A stretch of DNA of 64,000 bases from Aquimarina acroporae (GCF_023195925.1 NZ_JALPRE010000015.1:85595-149594), one strand, 5' to 3'; positions 34,927 to 45,141 are shown, counted from the stretch's first letter. The notes: generated by a model from the letters alone, not told the origin. Made by a program: numbers and translations.

Positions 34927-36012
34927 TTATAAAGTAATGGTTTTATTAAGTTTTGCAGATTTGTAGATCGCTTCTACGATTTTAATATCTTTCATTCCTT
35001 CTTCTCCTGGCACCATAACCGGCTTATTTTGTATGATGGCTAGAGCATCATCATCCATTTGTTGTGCTTGTTGATTTTTAATAGGGATATTTAACAATTT
35101 ACCATTGCTTGCTTTCCCTTGCACTCCGCCATACATCGAAAAAGGAGCTAAAGTATACCAACCTTTTTCACAATCTACATAGAGTTCATGCATAGATTTA
35201 CCAACGCTGGTTTTTCCGTGAGCTATAGCCCCCGAAGGAAATTCTAATGTAAAGTGAGTAGTTTCGTCCGTTTCAGTAAAAATCTTTGGTCTGGTAGTCA
35301 TTTGCTTTGCTGAAACCGTAATAGGCTCTTCTCCTGTAGTATATCTGGCAGCGTTAAGGGCATATACGCCTAAGTCATACATGGTGCCGCCTCCCAATTT
35401 TGAATTCAAACGCCAACTTCGTGCAGGATTTCCTACGTTATAACCAATTTCTGCTCTCAAAGTTTTTATCGCACCAAAAGGTTTTGTTGTTGCCCAATCT
35501 ATTATAGTGCGAGTATTGGGTTCATGCTGCATACGGTAGCCTATAGAAAGTTTGACCTTATTCTTTTTACATGCCTCAATGATAGCTTTGCACTCAGCTT
35601 CTGTTTTTGCCATGGGTTTTTCGCACCATACATGTTTCCCGGTATTGGCAGCTTCAATAGCATAGGTAGCATGTAAACCCGTGGGTACAACAATGTAAAT
35701 TACATCAATATCAGGGTTATTAGCGATACGATCTATGGTATCATAACTGTATACGTTTTTATCGGGGATATCATATCTTCTTTGCCACTTTGGTATCTTC
35801 CATGGGCTACCGGTAACAATTCCTGTGAGTTTACAATGTTTTGTGAGTTGTAAAGCTGGTGCGAGAATTGAAGTACTGTAATTCCCTAAACCAACCAAAC
35901 AAACACCAAGCTGTTTTTGATTCGTATTTGCAAATAAATTAGAATAGGGGAGTAGACTATACCCCATTGCTAGTCCAGTAGTGCGAATAAAGTCTCTTCT
36001 TTTTAAAGTCAT
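34927..36012 (-). CDS. Gfo/Idh/MocA family oxidoreductase with Tat-type signal
   Basis: A 361-residue NAD(P)-dependent sugar-type oxidoreductase. The N-terminus has a twin-arginine motif (LKRRDFIRTTGLAM) and a hydrophobic stretch, so it is likely exported folded through Tat. A Rossmann motif follows at VCLVGLGNYS, and the catalytic-domain EKP motif is WCEKPMAK. The C-terminal domain carries GGGTMYDLGVYALNAARYTTG, typical of glucose-fructose oxidoreductase relatives. The substrate is unknown. The gene is convergent with the second lipoprotein. Confidence 0.9.
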   Translation of the reverse strand: MTLKRRDFIRTTGLAMGYSLLPYSNLFANTNQKQLGVCLVGLGNYSTSILAPALQLTKHCKLTGIVTGSPWKIPKWQRRYDIPDKNVYSYDTIDRIANNPDIDVIYIVVPTGLHATYAIEAANTGKHVWCEKPMAKTEAECKAIIEACKKNKVKLSIGYRMQHEPNTRTIIDWATTKPFGAIKTLRAEIGYNVGNPARSWRLNSKLGGGTMYDLGVYALNAARYTTGEEPITVSAKQMTTRPKIFTETDETTHFTLEFPSGAIAHGKTSVGKSMHELYVDCEKGWYTLAPFSMYGGVQGKASNGKLLNIPIKNQQAQQMDDDALAIIQNKPVMVPGEEGMKDIKIVEAIYKSAKLNKTITL

Positions 36013-36095
36013 GATAAAAAGATGTAATGGTGAGAATCCTTAAGGTACAATTTATTCTAAGACAACTATGTTGCGAGATTGTTAAATGGTAAGAA

Positions 36096-36461
36096 CTATA
36101 GCTCTATATATTTTGAAACGGTTCTTTCACTTTCTACCTCTCCCGTATGTTTGGTACTTGCTTTTTCAAATAAAAGTACATGAACTTCTTCTCCTTCTTT
36201 GGTAGAAGGACAGTGTTCAACTCCTTTGGGTACTACAATAAGTTCACCAGGATTAACGGTTACTGTTTTATCTCTGAATTTCATGTGTAAAGTACCTTTA
36301 ATCACCTGAAAAAGTTCATCTTCATCATCGTGTTTATGCCATATGAAATCTCCAGATAATTTGGCCAAATATACCTGATTATCATCTACCATAGCGATGC
36401 GATGAGGATGCCATTGCTTGTCAAATTTTGATAATTTCTCGTTGATATTAATTGCTTCCAT
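36096..36461 (-). CDS. Cupin domain protein
   Basis: A 121-residue single-domain cupin. Metal-binding motif 1 reads WHKHDDEDELFQVIKGTL and motif 2 PGELIVVPKGVEHCP. Function is open; such small cupins include isomerases and binding proteins. I use the ATG giving MEAININEKL rather than a TTG 6 bases upstream. It starts 14 bases after the thioesterase stop and is probably co-transcribed with it. Confidence 0.9.
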   Translation of the reverse strand: MEAININEKLSKFDKQWHPHRIAMVDDNQVYLAKLSGDFIWHKHDDEDELFQVIKGTLHMKFRDKTVTVNPGELIVVPKGVEHCPSTKEGEEVHVLLFEKASTKHTGEVESERTVSKYIEL

Positions 36462-36475
36462 AACCAATTTTACTA

Positions 36476-36868
36476 TTATAAAAACAAGGTACTTATTTCA
36501 TCTGTGATGCGGGTGGGTCTTAACGTTTCTTTATGCAATAGGCACCAGGTTGTTTTGGCCGAAACCAATACTTTGTTGGTTTTTTTATGAAGAATTTTGG
36601 TGTGCCTTTCACTTTTCACCCCTCTATGGTTATCGATCCAGGTTTGTAGAATAATTTCATCTTTTTCAAAGGCAGGATGATGATATTCTATATAATGATT
36701 TAGAACTACCCAAACATAGGTGTTTCTAATGGCTGAATCGGTTTTTGTTTCCCAGTGTTTTTTAGCCACTTCTTGAACCCATTGAAGATACATTACGTTG
36801 TTTACGTGATTCATATCATCGATAGCAGAAGCGGGTACGGTAAGATGATGTTCAAAAATTTCTGGCAT
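36476..36868 (-). CDS. 4HBT-type acyl-CoA thioesterase
   Basis: A 130-residue hotdog-fold protein with DDMNHVNNVMYLQWVQEV near the N-terminus, the catalytic-helix signature of the 4-hydroxybenzoyl-CoA thioesterase/YbgC group, and a C-terminal strand ending WCLLHKET. It likely hydrolyses an acyl-CoA in the cytosol; the chain is unknown. Confidence 0.9.
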   Translation of the reverse strand: MPEIFEHHLTVPASAIDDMNHVNNVMYLQWVQEVAKKHWETKTDSAIRNTYVWVVLNHYIEYHHPAFEKDEIILQTWIDNHRGVKSERHTKILHKKTNKVLVSAKTTWCLLHKETLRPTRITDEISTLFL

Positions 36869-36991
36869 TAGTATCTAAGTTTGAATGTGAATAAGACGTG
36901 GTACTAAAAGTAAAAAAATAGAACCAAAAATGTGCGATAAAACCTTCTAATCTAAATAATAACTTAAAAAGGTTAAAATTGCTGTAGCCAA

Positions 36992-37013
36992 TTAAAATTA
37001 GTTCTAATTTTAA
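36992..37013. promoter_or_regulatory. AT-rich dyad upstream of the leader peptide gene
   Basis: Arms TTAAAATTAG (36992-37001) and CTAATTTTAA (37004-37013) are perfect complements with a TT centre, ending 25 bases before the peptide ATG. It could be an operator or a short hairpin; nothing distinguishes these. Confidence 0.4.
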
Positions 37014-37038
37014 GGTATTAACCAATATTATATTTTAC

Positions 37039-37233
37039 ATGAAAACAAATCTTTTGAACATCGAAGGGGTGGCTCAGCTCTCAAGAGCAAGCCAAGGTAA
37101 GATCAAGGGGCAAGCTTCTGGAGAAGATCTTTCATTATGCGGTTGCTCGTGTAGTGGGTCTGTAACAGGACCATTCTACTGCAGAAAGTACATTTCTTGT
37201 CCTCATGTGTATACTTGTGAAGAAACTTTTTAA
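37039..37233 (+). CDS. Cys-rich secreted peptide precursor with GG-type (GQ) leader
   Basis: A 64-residue precursor. The leader MKTNLLNIEGVAQLS...KIKGQ resembles the double-glycine leaders of Bacteroidota bacteriocin-like peptides, but ends in GQ instead of GG. The predicted core after about residue 25 has six Cys: three in LCGCSCSG, then FYCRK, SCPH and TCEE. No peptidase-ABC transporter, radical-SAM or lanthipeptide enzyme is nearby, so maturation would occur in trans. It may be a bacteriocin, signal or other secreted peptide. Flanking dyads suggest an independent transcription unit. Confidence 0.7.
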   Translation: MKTNLLNIEGVAQLSRASQGKIKGQASGEDLSLCGCSCSGSVTGPFYCRKYISCPHVYTCEETF

Positions 37234-37271
37234 GGAGTTTTAATACAAAATATACCGTGTAAAACCTGTTT

Positions 37272-37308
37272 TACTCAAGCCTGTCTATAGCTGTAGCAGG
37301 TTTGAGTA
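37272..37308. other. Hairpin between the peptide gene and mgtE
   Basis: Arms TACTCAAGCCTG and CAGGTTTGAGTA pair over 12 positions with one G-T pair. There is no T-run after it on either strand, so it is not a canonical terminator. It may end the peptide transcript or stabilise its 3' end. Confidence 0.4.
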
Positions 37309-37324
37309 CATATCGGGATAGTAT

Positions 37325-38674
37325 TTAAAATCCAAGAATAATTTTGGCGATGTAGAAGAATAGAAAAATTCCAAAAATATCATTACTGGTAGTGATAAAA
37401 GGACCCGTAGCAATCGCAGGATCAATCCCTCTTTTATCTAGTACGATGGGTACAAAGGTTCCTATTAAAGCGGCAACAATAATAACACATAGCATAGACA
37501 ATGCAATAGTTAGACTAAAATCTAGTTCCATTCCTGTTATTGCACCAAATAGAATCACCAATATTCCCAGAGTGACACCACTTATAAGACTTAGGCTTAT
37601 TTCTTTTACCAATCGATTAAACAAACTTCCTTTAACCACATCATTGGCCAAACCCTGTACAATAATAGCAGACGATTGTACTCCAACATTACCAGCCATA
37701 GCGGCAATAAGAGGGGTGAAAAAAAACAGTTCTTTATATTTGGCAAGGGCCTCTTCAAACCCTTCCATAATGAATACACTTCCCAGCCCTCCAAAAAGAC
37801 CGAGTACTAACCAGGGTAATCTTGCTCTGGTAAGTTCCCAAACGCTATCGTCGGCTTCAACATCTTGCGAAATACCTGCTGCTAACTGGTAATCTTTCTC
37901 AGCTTCATCTTTAATAAAATCTACGATATCATCAATAGTTACTCTTCCTACCAATACACCCTCGTGATCTATGACGGGAATAGCTTCTAAATCATATTTC
38001 TGCATGATACGAGCCACCTCTTCTCCTTCGGTATCAACACTCACAAAATCTACTTTTGAAATGTAAACATCACTTATATGAGCTTTGGTTGGCGCGGTTA
38101 GTAAATCTTTAAGTGAAAGTCGACCCTTTAACCTTTCTTCTTTGTCAACAACATATATAGAATGTACTCGAGTCACATTTTTGGCTTGTCTTCGCATTTC
38201 ACGAACACATCCTGCCACGGTCCAGGTTTCTTTAACTTTTACCAATTCTTTGGCCATAAGTCCACCGGCTGTATCTTCTTCATAAGAAAGAAGTTCTTTA
38301 ATATCCTCGGCATGTTTTTCATCTTCAATCTCTGCGATTACCTCTTCTGCCAATTCATTAGGTAATTCTGCTACCACATCGGCAGCGTCATCGGTGTCCA
38401 TCTCTTCAAGCTCTTCAGCAATTTCTTTTGCTGACAGATTTTCAAGAATACGTTCCCTAAAATCTTCTTCAAGCTCCATTAAAGCTTCAGAAGTCTTCTC
38501 GCTATCTAATAATTTAATGAGATATGTGGCCTCAGATAAGTTAAGTTCACTTATAACCTCTGCGATATCTGCAAAGTGAACTTCATTAAGCATATTGTGT
38601 AATTGGTCATCACCTTCGGTTTCGATAAGGTGCTTTACCTGTACAATAAGCTCGTCTGAAATCTGAAACGGCAT
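37325..38674 (-). CDS. mgtE: Magnesium transporter MgtE
   Basis: A 449-residue inner-membrane Mg channel. The N-terminal superhelical domain (residues ~1-125) is rich in acidic repeats such as MDTDDAADVVAELPN. Two CBS domains follow (~130-250; IYVVDKEERLKGRLSLKDLL, IPVIDHEGVLVGRVTIDDIV). The C-terminal five-helix pore domain has FFTPLIAAMAGNVGVQSSAI and DPAIATGPFITTSNDIFGI, the ion-selectivity signature. The ATG at 38674 gives the usual family length. It is convergent with the peptide gene. Confidence 0.96.
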   Translation of the reverse strand: MPFQISDELIVQVKHLIETEGDDQLHNMLNEVHFADIAEVISELNLSEATYLIKLLDSEKTSEALMELEEDFRERILENLSAKEIAEELEEMDTDDAADVVAELPNELAEEVIAEIEDEKHAEDIKELLSYEEDTAGGLMAKELVKVKETWTVAGCVREMRRQAKNVTRVHSIYVVDKEERLKGRLSLKDLLTAPTKAHISDVYISKVDFVSVDTEGEEVARIMQKYDLEAIPVIDHEGVLVGRVTIDDIVDFIKDEAEKDYQLAAGISQDVEADDSVWELTRARLPWLVLGLFGGLGSVFIMEGFEEALAKYKELFFFTPLIAAMAGNVGVQSSAIIVQGLANDVVKGSLFNRLVKEISLSLISGVTLGILVILFGAITGMELDFSLTIALSMLCVIIVAALIGTFVPIVLDKRGIDPAIATGPFITTSNDIFGIFLFFYIAKIILGF

Positions 38675-38766
38675 GGGATAGTTTTTTGGTGAACTCTCTA
38701 CAAACGCACACAAAGATAACCAAACAATTTAATTGGGCTTTAAGACTATGTAAAATGATCGTGTTG

Positions 38767-39615
38767 TTACGATTTTTCGATAAGAAGAGTGAGCTCTATA
38801 AACTCCTCAACCGATAATTGTTCTGGTCTTTTGTTTAGAATATCCAATGCTTTTATAGTATCGGTAAGCTGCAAAGTTTTAAGGCTGTTTCTTAGGGTTT
38901 TACGACGTTGACCAAAAGCAGTTTTTACTACTGTAAAAAGTAGTTTTTCACTACATGGGAGCGAATATTCTTTTTTACGAATGAGTCGTAGTACCCCGCT
39001 ATCCACTTTGGGAGGAGGATTAAATACTCCGGGAGGTACCGTAAATAGATATTCGGCATCATAAAACGCCTGAGTGAGTACCGATAAAATACCATAGGCC
39101 TTACTACCAGGTTTTTCGCAAATACGCTGTGCCACTTCTTTTTGAAACATTCCTGTAAACTCAGGAATACGATCACGATGTTCCAATGTTTTAAAAACAA
39201 TTTGGGAAGAAATGTTATATGGGAAATTACCGGTTATGGCAAATTGCTCTTCACTAAAAAGCGTATCTAAGTTGTATCTTAAAAAATCGGCTTCTAATAC
39301 TTGAAAAGAGATGCTTTTTCTTTCAGATGCTGCATGTTCTAAACGAAAAGTAGTGTTGAGGTACTCGATCGATTCATTGTCGAGATCCATGGCCACAACA
39401 TTGAGTTCTTTCTCAAGAATATATTTGGTAAGAACCCCCATACCAGGGCCAATTTCGATAACATTGGTATACCCAGTTTGGGTAAGAGTATCTCCAATTT
39501 TTCTGGCGATGTTTTCATCTTTCAAAAAATGCTGCCCAAGATGCTTTTTGGCTTTTACGGCAGTTTTTTCTGATCTAGAAGAGTTATCCTCCTTATATTT
39601 TTTGTGTTTAGCCAT
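38767..39615 (-). CDS. rsmA: 16S rRNA dimethyladenosine transferase KsgA
   Basis: Dimethylates two adjacent adenines near the 3' end of 16S rRNA during small-subunit assembly. The SAM site is [15 protein letters not shown], and the catalytic motif is [11 protein letters not shown]. The C-terminal [13 protein letters not shown] is characteristic. It has 282 residues, starting [10 protein letters not shown]. The ATG overlaps the end of the DUF4286 gene by 8 bases. Confidence 0.96.
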   Translation of the reverse strand: MAKHKKYKEDNSSRSEKTAVKAKKHLGQHFLKDENIARKIGDTLTQTGYTNVIEIGPGMGVLTKYILEKELNVVAMDLDNESIEYLNTTFRLEHAASERKSISFQVLEADFLRYNLDTLFSEEQFAITGNFPYNISSQIVFKTLEHRDRIPEFTGMFQKEVAQRICEKPGSKAYGILSVLTQAFYDAEYLFTVPPGVFNPPPKVDSGVLRLIRKKEYSLPCSEKLLFTVVKTAFGQRRKTLRNSLKTLQLTDTIKALDILNKRPEQLSVEEFIELTLLIEKS

Positions 39616-39922
39616 TTTGCTCGCTAACAATTTCTAATTCTGTTCTAAAAGCGACAAATTTACCTGCGAAACGTTGGGATTCTGCCCTAAGTCGATCGGC
39701 ATCTTCACTATAATATTGCTGTAAAGTCTCTTTGCTACTTGTGGTGTATTGAACAGAGTAGGTAATACCTCCCATTTCTTCGTTTACCAATACTTTGGTC
39801 ATTAACGCTTTACTAAATTTTCCTGTCGCCAACATATCGGGGATATGTTCTTTTCGCATCCAGTGTAGCCACTCTTCATGAACCGTTTCTTCAATATTTA
39901 TAGTAACGTTGTAAATATACAT
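39608..39922 (-). CDS. DUF4286 family protein
   Basis: A 104-residue soluble protein of DUF4286 ([19 protein letters not shown], then [20 protein letters not shown]), a ferredoxin-like alpha/beta fold of unknown role. It is often seen beside rsmA in Bacteroidota. The ATG giving MYIYNV is preferred over an upstream in-frame start. It overlaps rsmA by 8 bases. Confidence 0.9.
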   Translation of the reverse strand: MYIYNVTINIEETVHEEWLHWMRKEHIPDMLATGKFSKALMTKVLVNEEMGGITYSVQYTTSSKETLQQYYSEDADRLRAESQRFAGKFVAFRTELEIVSEQNG

Positions 39923-39986
39923 CTCTGTGATTTTTAAGGAGGCAAAGGTAATAAACAAACCTCGTTTTGGTTATACCACAACTATA

Positions 39987-41774
39987 CTAATTTATAGCAT
40001 CTCCTCTTAGGGTTCGATATTTTTTTCGGGCTTCAACAAAATAAATACTGTCTGCATGGTTAAAAATTATTTTTTCATACAGTTCTTTTGCTTTTTCGGG
40101 TTCTCCCAATTGATTAACATACAATTCGGCTAACCAATAATAAGCATCATCGGCCAATATATCGTATTCGAAAAACTCTAAGATTTTTAGGTAATTTACT
40201 TTGGCTTTTTCAAAATCTTTTTCTTTTTCATATAGCTTAGCTTGTCGTAAAAAAGTTTCGTCTTCAATCTTTTCCCCTCTATGATTATCGAGAATCTTTT
40301 GATACATAGCGATAGCCTCTTGGTTTTTATTCTGAAAGGCCAGTAAATCGGCTTTGGCAAATATCTTAAGTGCAGTTTGTGTAGAATCTTCAAGAGAGTT
40401 ATCACTTATAATAAGACTTAACTCCATGGCATCATTTGCGATCAATTGCGAAGTAGAAGATTTTAAAACATCCAATTGCGTTTGTGCCCAAGAGAAATCG
40501 CCTTTATAATAGCTTGTTTTTGCTACTTTGAATCTTGCATCTTGTGCAAGGAAATTATTTTTTAATACATTCTGAACCTGAGTATAATAGATAAGAGCCT
40601 TGTTGAATTTTTGATCTAAAACCAAAATATCGGCGATTTTCATTTTTACTCTCGATGATTGAAACCTGGATAAACGTTCTCTCTTTATCAGATCTTGCAG
40701 AAAGGTTATCGATTCTTGTTTTTTATCTTGATTAAAGGCCAGAAAATGAGCATAATCAATTTGTAAACCTATAGTTTCTCTAGATTTGCCGTATTCATTA
40801 AATACAGCATTATACTGTTCTACGATATTATCATATTCCTTTTTATTTCCTTCGTCTACTTTTGCTTTTAGTATGATCTTATGTGCGGTAAGTTTCATGT
40901 CTTTAGAAGCCGAGGTTTCTAAAATGTAATCAAGAATCTCGGTAGCAGATTTAATATCTTTTTCTGAAATAGCAATTCTGGCTAAATTTATAATACCCTG
41001 CGGACTTTCATCTTTTCGTTTATAAATAGCTTTTTCATGCACAAACGCTTTTTTGAACTCTTTTTGTTGAACAAAGAGCCAGCTCAGCATTTCATTATAT
41101 AAAATATCTGGGTTTTGCTGAAGCCTTTTGATCAGCAACTTCTTAAAAATAACATTGGCTTCATTTGAAGAATCTTCGGTGATATAATCGCTAAAATTAC
41201 GCTGTACAACATTAATGTAATTAGGCTGTAGTTGCAGTAAGGATAAATAGCTCGAGAACATTTTCTCCAACTTGCCTTGCTCGCCATAAATTTTGGCTAG
41301 TTGTACATTAAAATTGGACCTGGGATTGTCTTGCATCCCTTTTTCATAAATCAAAGCAGCTTGGTCTAGAAGATTATATTTTTCAAAGGTTTGAGCAAGA
41401 GAATAGGCATGATTCACATCGGTATTGCTATATGTTTCTACAGCTTTGTCGTAGTATATTTTTGCTTGATCTGCTTTTCCTTGTACCTCATAATGATGCC
41501 CCAATTCAACAAGTAATTGAGCATTATTGGGTACTTGGCTTATTCGTTTTTTTAATACACCTTCGGCCTCTTCAAATTGTTCTAACTGCTGATGTGACTC
41601 TACCAATCCCAACACATAATTCATACGATTCGGGTTCTTATCGTAGAGTTTTTGATAAATGATTAATGCCTTTTCATATTGCCCTTGCTGCATATAGTTC
41701 TTAGCCAGCTGCTCAGATTGGGAGAACGCTGAAAAAGATATAAATAGAGCAATATAGATAAAGAAAAAGCGCAT
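39987..41774 (-). CDS. Exported TPR protein
   Basis: A 595-residue protein with signal peptide (FFIYIALFISFSAFSQ) and about a dozen TPR-like helices: YMQQGQYEKALIIYQKLYDK near the N-terminus and FAKADLLAFQNKNQEAIAMY near the C-terminus. It ends YWLAELYVNQLGEPEKAKEL, similar to outer-membrane assembly TPR proteins. Function is unknown. It shares direction with rsmA, DUF4286 and serS, with 64 bases to the next gene, so an operon is possible. Confidence 0.85.
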   Translation of the reverse strand: MRFFFIYIALFISFSAFSQSEQLAKNYMQQGQYEKALIIYQKLYDKNPNRMNYVLGLVESHQQLEQFEEAEGVLKKRISQVPNNAQLLVELGHHYEVQGKADQAKIYYDKAVETYSNTDVNHAYSLAQTFEKYNLLDQAALIYEKGMQDNPRSNFNVQLAKIYGEQGKLEKMFSSYLSLLQLQPNYINVVQRNFSDYITEDSSNEANVIFKKLLIKRLQQNPDILYNEMLSWLFVQQKEFKKAFVHEKAIYKRKDESPQGIINLARIAISEKDIKSATEILDYILETSASKDMKLTAHKIILKAKVDEGNKKEYDNIVEQYNAVFNEYGKSRETIGLQIDYAHFLAFNQDKKQESITFLQDLIKRERLSRFQSSRVKMKIADILVLDQKFNKALIYYTQVQNVLKNNFLAQDARFKVAKTSYYKGDFSWAQTQLDVLKSSTSQLIANDAMELSLIISDNSLEDSTQTALKIFAKADLLAFQNKNQEAIAMYQKILDNHRGEKIEDETFLRQAKLYEKEKDFEKAKVNYLKILEFFEYDILADDAYYWLAELYVNQLGEPEKAKELYEKIIFNHADSIYFVEARKKYRTLRGDAIN

Positions 41775-41832
41775 TTTGCAAGTTTTTTTGTAAATATAGC
41801 AAAATACGCTTTAGCGATATGTTATAGATAGC

Positions 41833-43104
41833 CTAATCTATGTATTCGAATCCACAGTAAGGGACCAAAACATCAGGGATTTTAATTCCTTTTGGAGTTT
41901 GATAGTTTTCTAAAATACCAGCAATAACTCTTGGTAATGCCAATGAGCTTCCGTTTAAGGTGTGAGCCAATTGTTTTTTACCATTATTATCTTTAAAACG
42001 TAGTTTTAAACGGTTAGCTTGATAGGATTCAAAGTTTGACACAGAACTGATTTCTAACCAACGATCCTGTGCCGTAGAAAATACTTCAAAATCATAAGTA
42101 AGTGCAGAAGTAAATCCAATGTCTCCACCGCAAAGTCTTAATATACGATATGGTAACTTTAGTTCTCTCAAAATTCCTTTTACATGCTCCACCATTCCAT
42201 CTAGAGCCTTATATGAATTTTCAGGAGTTTCGATACGCACAATTTCTACCTTATCAAATTGATGCAAACGGTTTAAACCTCTTACATGAGCACCATAAGA
42301 TCCAGCTTCTCTCCTAAAACAAGGGGTATACCCAGTACAACAAATCGGGAGATCATTTTCTTTCAATAATTCATCTCTAAACATATTGGTAACAGGAACT
42401 TCTGCCGTAGGGATAAGATATAAATCGTCTCCTGTAACATGATACATTTGCCCTTCTTTGTCTGGCAATTGTCCTGTTCCGTATCCAGAGGCTTCATTAA
42501 CCAAATGTGGAACCTGATATTCTTTGTAACCCGCCTCAGCATTCTTATCTAAAAAGTAACTTATTAATGCTCGCTGCAGCCGCGCACCTTTACCTTTAAA
42601 CACAGGAAATCCTGCACCTGTTATTTTTACCCCAAGCTCAAAATCGATAATATCATATTTCTTAGCCAATTCCCAATGTGGTAAAGCTCCTTCTTCCAAA
42701 GCTGGGATGTCACCTTCTTTAAAAACTTCTTCATTGTCTTCATCACTTTGGCCATCAGGAACAGAAGGGTGAGGGATATTGGGAACGGTATATAAAAGTT
42801 CAGAAAGTTCGTTTTGTATATTGGTCAACTCCGAAGAAAGCTCTTTAGAAGTTTCTTTAAGCTGTGCTGTTTTTTCTTTTAATAGGTTTGCTTTTTGTTG
42901 TTCTCCATTTTTGAACAACATTCCAATCTCTTTAGAGAATTTGTTCGAATCGGCAAGGGTATTATCCAATTTTGCTTGTGTTGCACGACGATTCTCATCA
43001 AGAGTAATAATTTGATCCAAAACAGGAGCGGCATCAACATTACGTTTTGCCAACGCTTTGATATATTCCTCTTTATTTTCAATGATTTGTGATACTACTA
43101 ACAT
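41833..43104 (-). CDS. serS: Seryl-tRNA synthetase
   Basis: A class II aminoacyl-tRNA synthetase of 423 residues. The N-terminal coiled-coil arm that contacts tRNA spans about residues 30-110. Motif 2 is CFRREAGSYGAHVRGLNRLH with QFDKVEI, and the motif 3 region is LNGSSLALPRVIAGILENYQ. The ATG giving MLVVSQIIENKEE is the usual start; a longer reading frame adds an unconserved 19 residues. Confidence 0.97.
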   Translation of the reverse strand: MLVVSQIIENKEEYIKALAKRNVDAAPVLDQIITLDENRRATQAKLDNTLADSNKFSKEIGMLFKNGEQQKANLLKEKTAQLKETSKELSSELTNIQNELSELLYTVPNIPHPSVPDGQSDEDNEEVFKEGDIPALEEGALPHWELAKKYDIIDFELGVKITGAGFPVFKGKGARLQRALISYFLDKNAEAGYKEYQVPHLVNEASGYGTGQLPDKEGQMYHVTGDDLYLIPTAEVPVTNMFRDELLKENDLPICCTGYTPCFRREAGSYGAHVRGLNRLHQFDKVEIVRIETPENSYKALDGMVEHVKGILRELKLPYRILRLCGGDIGFTSALTYDFEVFSTAQDRWLEISSVSNFESYQANRLKLRFKDNNGKKQLAHTLNGSSLALPRVIAGILENYQTPKGIKIPDVLVPYCGFEYID

Positions 43105-43277
43105 GATATCTTTTTTGAGCGGAATATTCCTGTAGGCAAGGTTACCGCAATGAAGGAGCAAATTTAAAGAAAAGATATATTTAAATACATTGAATTACTG
43201 AAGAAATTTGGAGAGCGTTTGTTACTAGAATATATGCTTTTTTCTAAGTGACCTTGTATGTGTTAAATAGGATGTAA

Positions 43278-44426
43278 TTAAGAGTTTATAGTTTGTTTCT
43301 TAAAATTAGAAGGTGTTATTCCTTCGAACCTTTGAAACGTTCTGTTGAAACTGGTTTTAGAGTTAAAACCGCACTCCAGGGCAATGGCCAATAATGTATA
43401 TTTTGAAAAGGACGGGTTTAAAATACGTGCTTTCACTTCTTCAACTCTAAAACGATTAATGTAATCATAAAAACTAACCTTCATATGCTGATTAAGCAGA
43501 TAGGACAATTTTTTATCAGAAATGTTCAATTCTTCAGATAGAGATTTTAAAGACAACTCTGTGTTTAAATACCACTGTTGTTGTTGCATCAATGCGTCGA
43601 GCTGTTGTTGCAAAGATTCCATTTCTTGTAGTGAGTATATCGCTTTGGTATCATTATTAGAAGAGGTAGAGGTGTCTCCACTATTTTTATCTATAGAAGG
43701 AATCTTTTTAAGGAGAAACTCAGGGAGTAACACTTTTGTTTGTGAAATCCCATGGTAAGCCAAGTATACGATTAAGAAAACTACAAATAAGGCAATAATA
43801 CCAACTGCCGAGCTGATATCACCGTATACAACTTCAAAAATGGTAATAGAAACATCTATTCCTGTAATCAAGACTGTGCTGTATAAAAGCTTTAGTAACC
43901 AATTAAAATCACCAGGAGTTACATGAGCATAATATTGAGGAACAATTTTGTTGGTTTTTTTAAGAAGTCTTATCGCAGCAATACAGTAGATAAGGGAGTA
44001 TACGATGTTAAGTGCAAACAGGTTTTCTAATCCTACACGAAGGTGTCCAAAAACTTCGGGACTATTAATTAAACTTACAAGTTTTGGAATGCTTGCAAAC
44101 AGAAGGTATAAAATAGGAATGATAAAATGTTTTATATTTTTCTTTATGATATCTTTTTTAGGGTAAAAGATGGCTTTGGAGTACAAAAAAAGAAATGGTC
44201 CTATGCTAATAGGGATAGTGTCCTGAAATAAAAAAGTAGCGAAGAAAATGGTCTTACTTTCATTGATAAAACCAAAAAAACAGATTTGGGTGAATAGTAT
44301 CCACAAGAAAATGACAAAAAGCATTCTAAAGTGAAATTCTTTTAAACCATTCTTCCATAAAATATAAAGTAAAAGCGCATTGGCAATCACTCCTAGATGG
44401 AGTGTAAAATCAATGAGGAGTTCCAT
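43278..44426 (-). CDS. Membrane-bound AraC-type transcriptional regulator
   Basis: A 382-residue protein. The first ~230 residues contain about seven hydrophobic helices (e.g. MLFVIFLWILFTQICFFGF, AVGIIALFVVFLIVYLAY). The C-terminal ~115 residues form an AraC HTH: LSLKSLSEELNISDKKLSYL and YTLLAIALECGFNSKTSFNR. It is a one-component regulator with a membrane sensor region, common in Flavobacteriia. The target is unknown. The ATG at 44426 is used instead of a TTG 6 bases upstream. Confidence 0.9.
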   Translation of the reverse strand: MELLIDFTLHLGVIANALLLYILWKNGLKEFHFRMLFVIFLWILFTQICFFGFINESKTIFFATFLFQDTIPISIGPFLFLYSKAIFYPKKDIIKKNIKHFIIPILYLLFASIPKLVSLINSPEVFGHLRVGLENLFALNIVYSLIYCIAAIRLLKKTNKIVPQYYAHVTPGDFNWLLKLLYSTVLITGIDVSITIFEVVYGDISSAVGIIALFVVFLIVYLAYHGISQTKVLLPEFLLKKIPSIDKNSGDTSTSSNNDTKAIYSLQEMESLQQQLDALMQQQQWYLNTELSLKSLSEELNISDKKLSYLLNQHMKVSFYDYINRFRVEEVKARILNPSFSKYTLLAIALECGFNSKTSFNRTFQRFEGITPSNFKKQTINS

Positions 44427-45077
44427 AGGCAATTAAGTGACGACTAAAAAATTAAGGTTTACGTTAAAATTTGTTATAAAATTAATATTAAATCATAATA
44501 GATTGCAAAGGTTATATTTTTTCTGTCTCAGGATTTGAGACAATACTAAAAAATGTTGTCCTATTGTAATTGATAATTAATACACTAAAGAAATAATATG
44601 CCTTTATATTTTGAAGGAAAAATCTTCACTTTAAGCTATTTTTTGAGAGATATTGGGCTTTTTGAGGATTAAAAAAAGAGTGCCACATCTTCTTTTGGGG
44701 CGAATGGCATCGTAAATAAACCTTATTTCGTATCAGATTAAAGTAATTGGATTTTACGATATGTTGGGGAGTTATGTTTGGGTTTTTAAGATGGCAACAA
44801 GTGACGAAATATATTGTTTTTGGGGTAAGTAATATATGGAAACTGCTCGCAATTTAATTCTTAAAACTTAGCATTATCTACAAGGAATAAATTCAATTCC
44901 GAAAATCACAAATAGTTGGCAAAAGCCACATTTTAGTTTGAAGGACATTTTGAAAGTATATTTATTCTTTAGGTTGCAACAAAACTAATAGATTACTGAT
45001 TTTCAATTTGAGTTAGATTGTAATAGAAGTCTGTTTAATATCTAAAGAATATTACAAAATGTCAAAGTTGAGTATAT

Positions 45078-45141
45078 AAGGGTCACAGTATTTGGTGTGA
45101 TATGAGGAGTAGGCAGTAATTGTGTCACACCTGGTGCCCTT
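45078..45141 (+). ncRNA. Candidate structured RNA, copy 1
   Basis: An outer stem (AAGGGTCACAG 45078-45088 with CTGGTGCCCTT 45131-45141, two mismatches) encloses a perfect inner stem GGTGTGA (45094-45100) with TCACACC (45125-45131). The outer and inner stems share base 45131, so they compete at one pair. The loop contains GAGGAGTAGGCAGTAAT, nearly the same as in copy 2 at 53227-53300, while stem sequences differ. A rightward terminator lies 70 bases downstream. Confidence 0.55.

Noticed and set aside
37272..37308. Canonical terminator for the peptide gene
   Set aside because: The hairpin is good but lacks a T-run on both strands; it is listed only as a hairpin.
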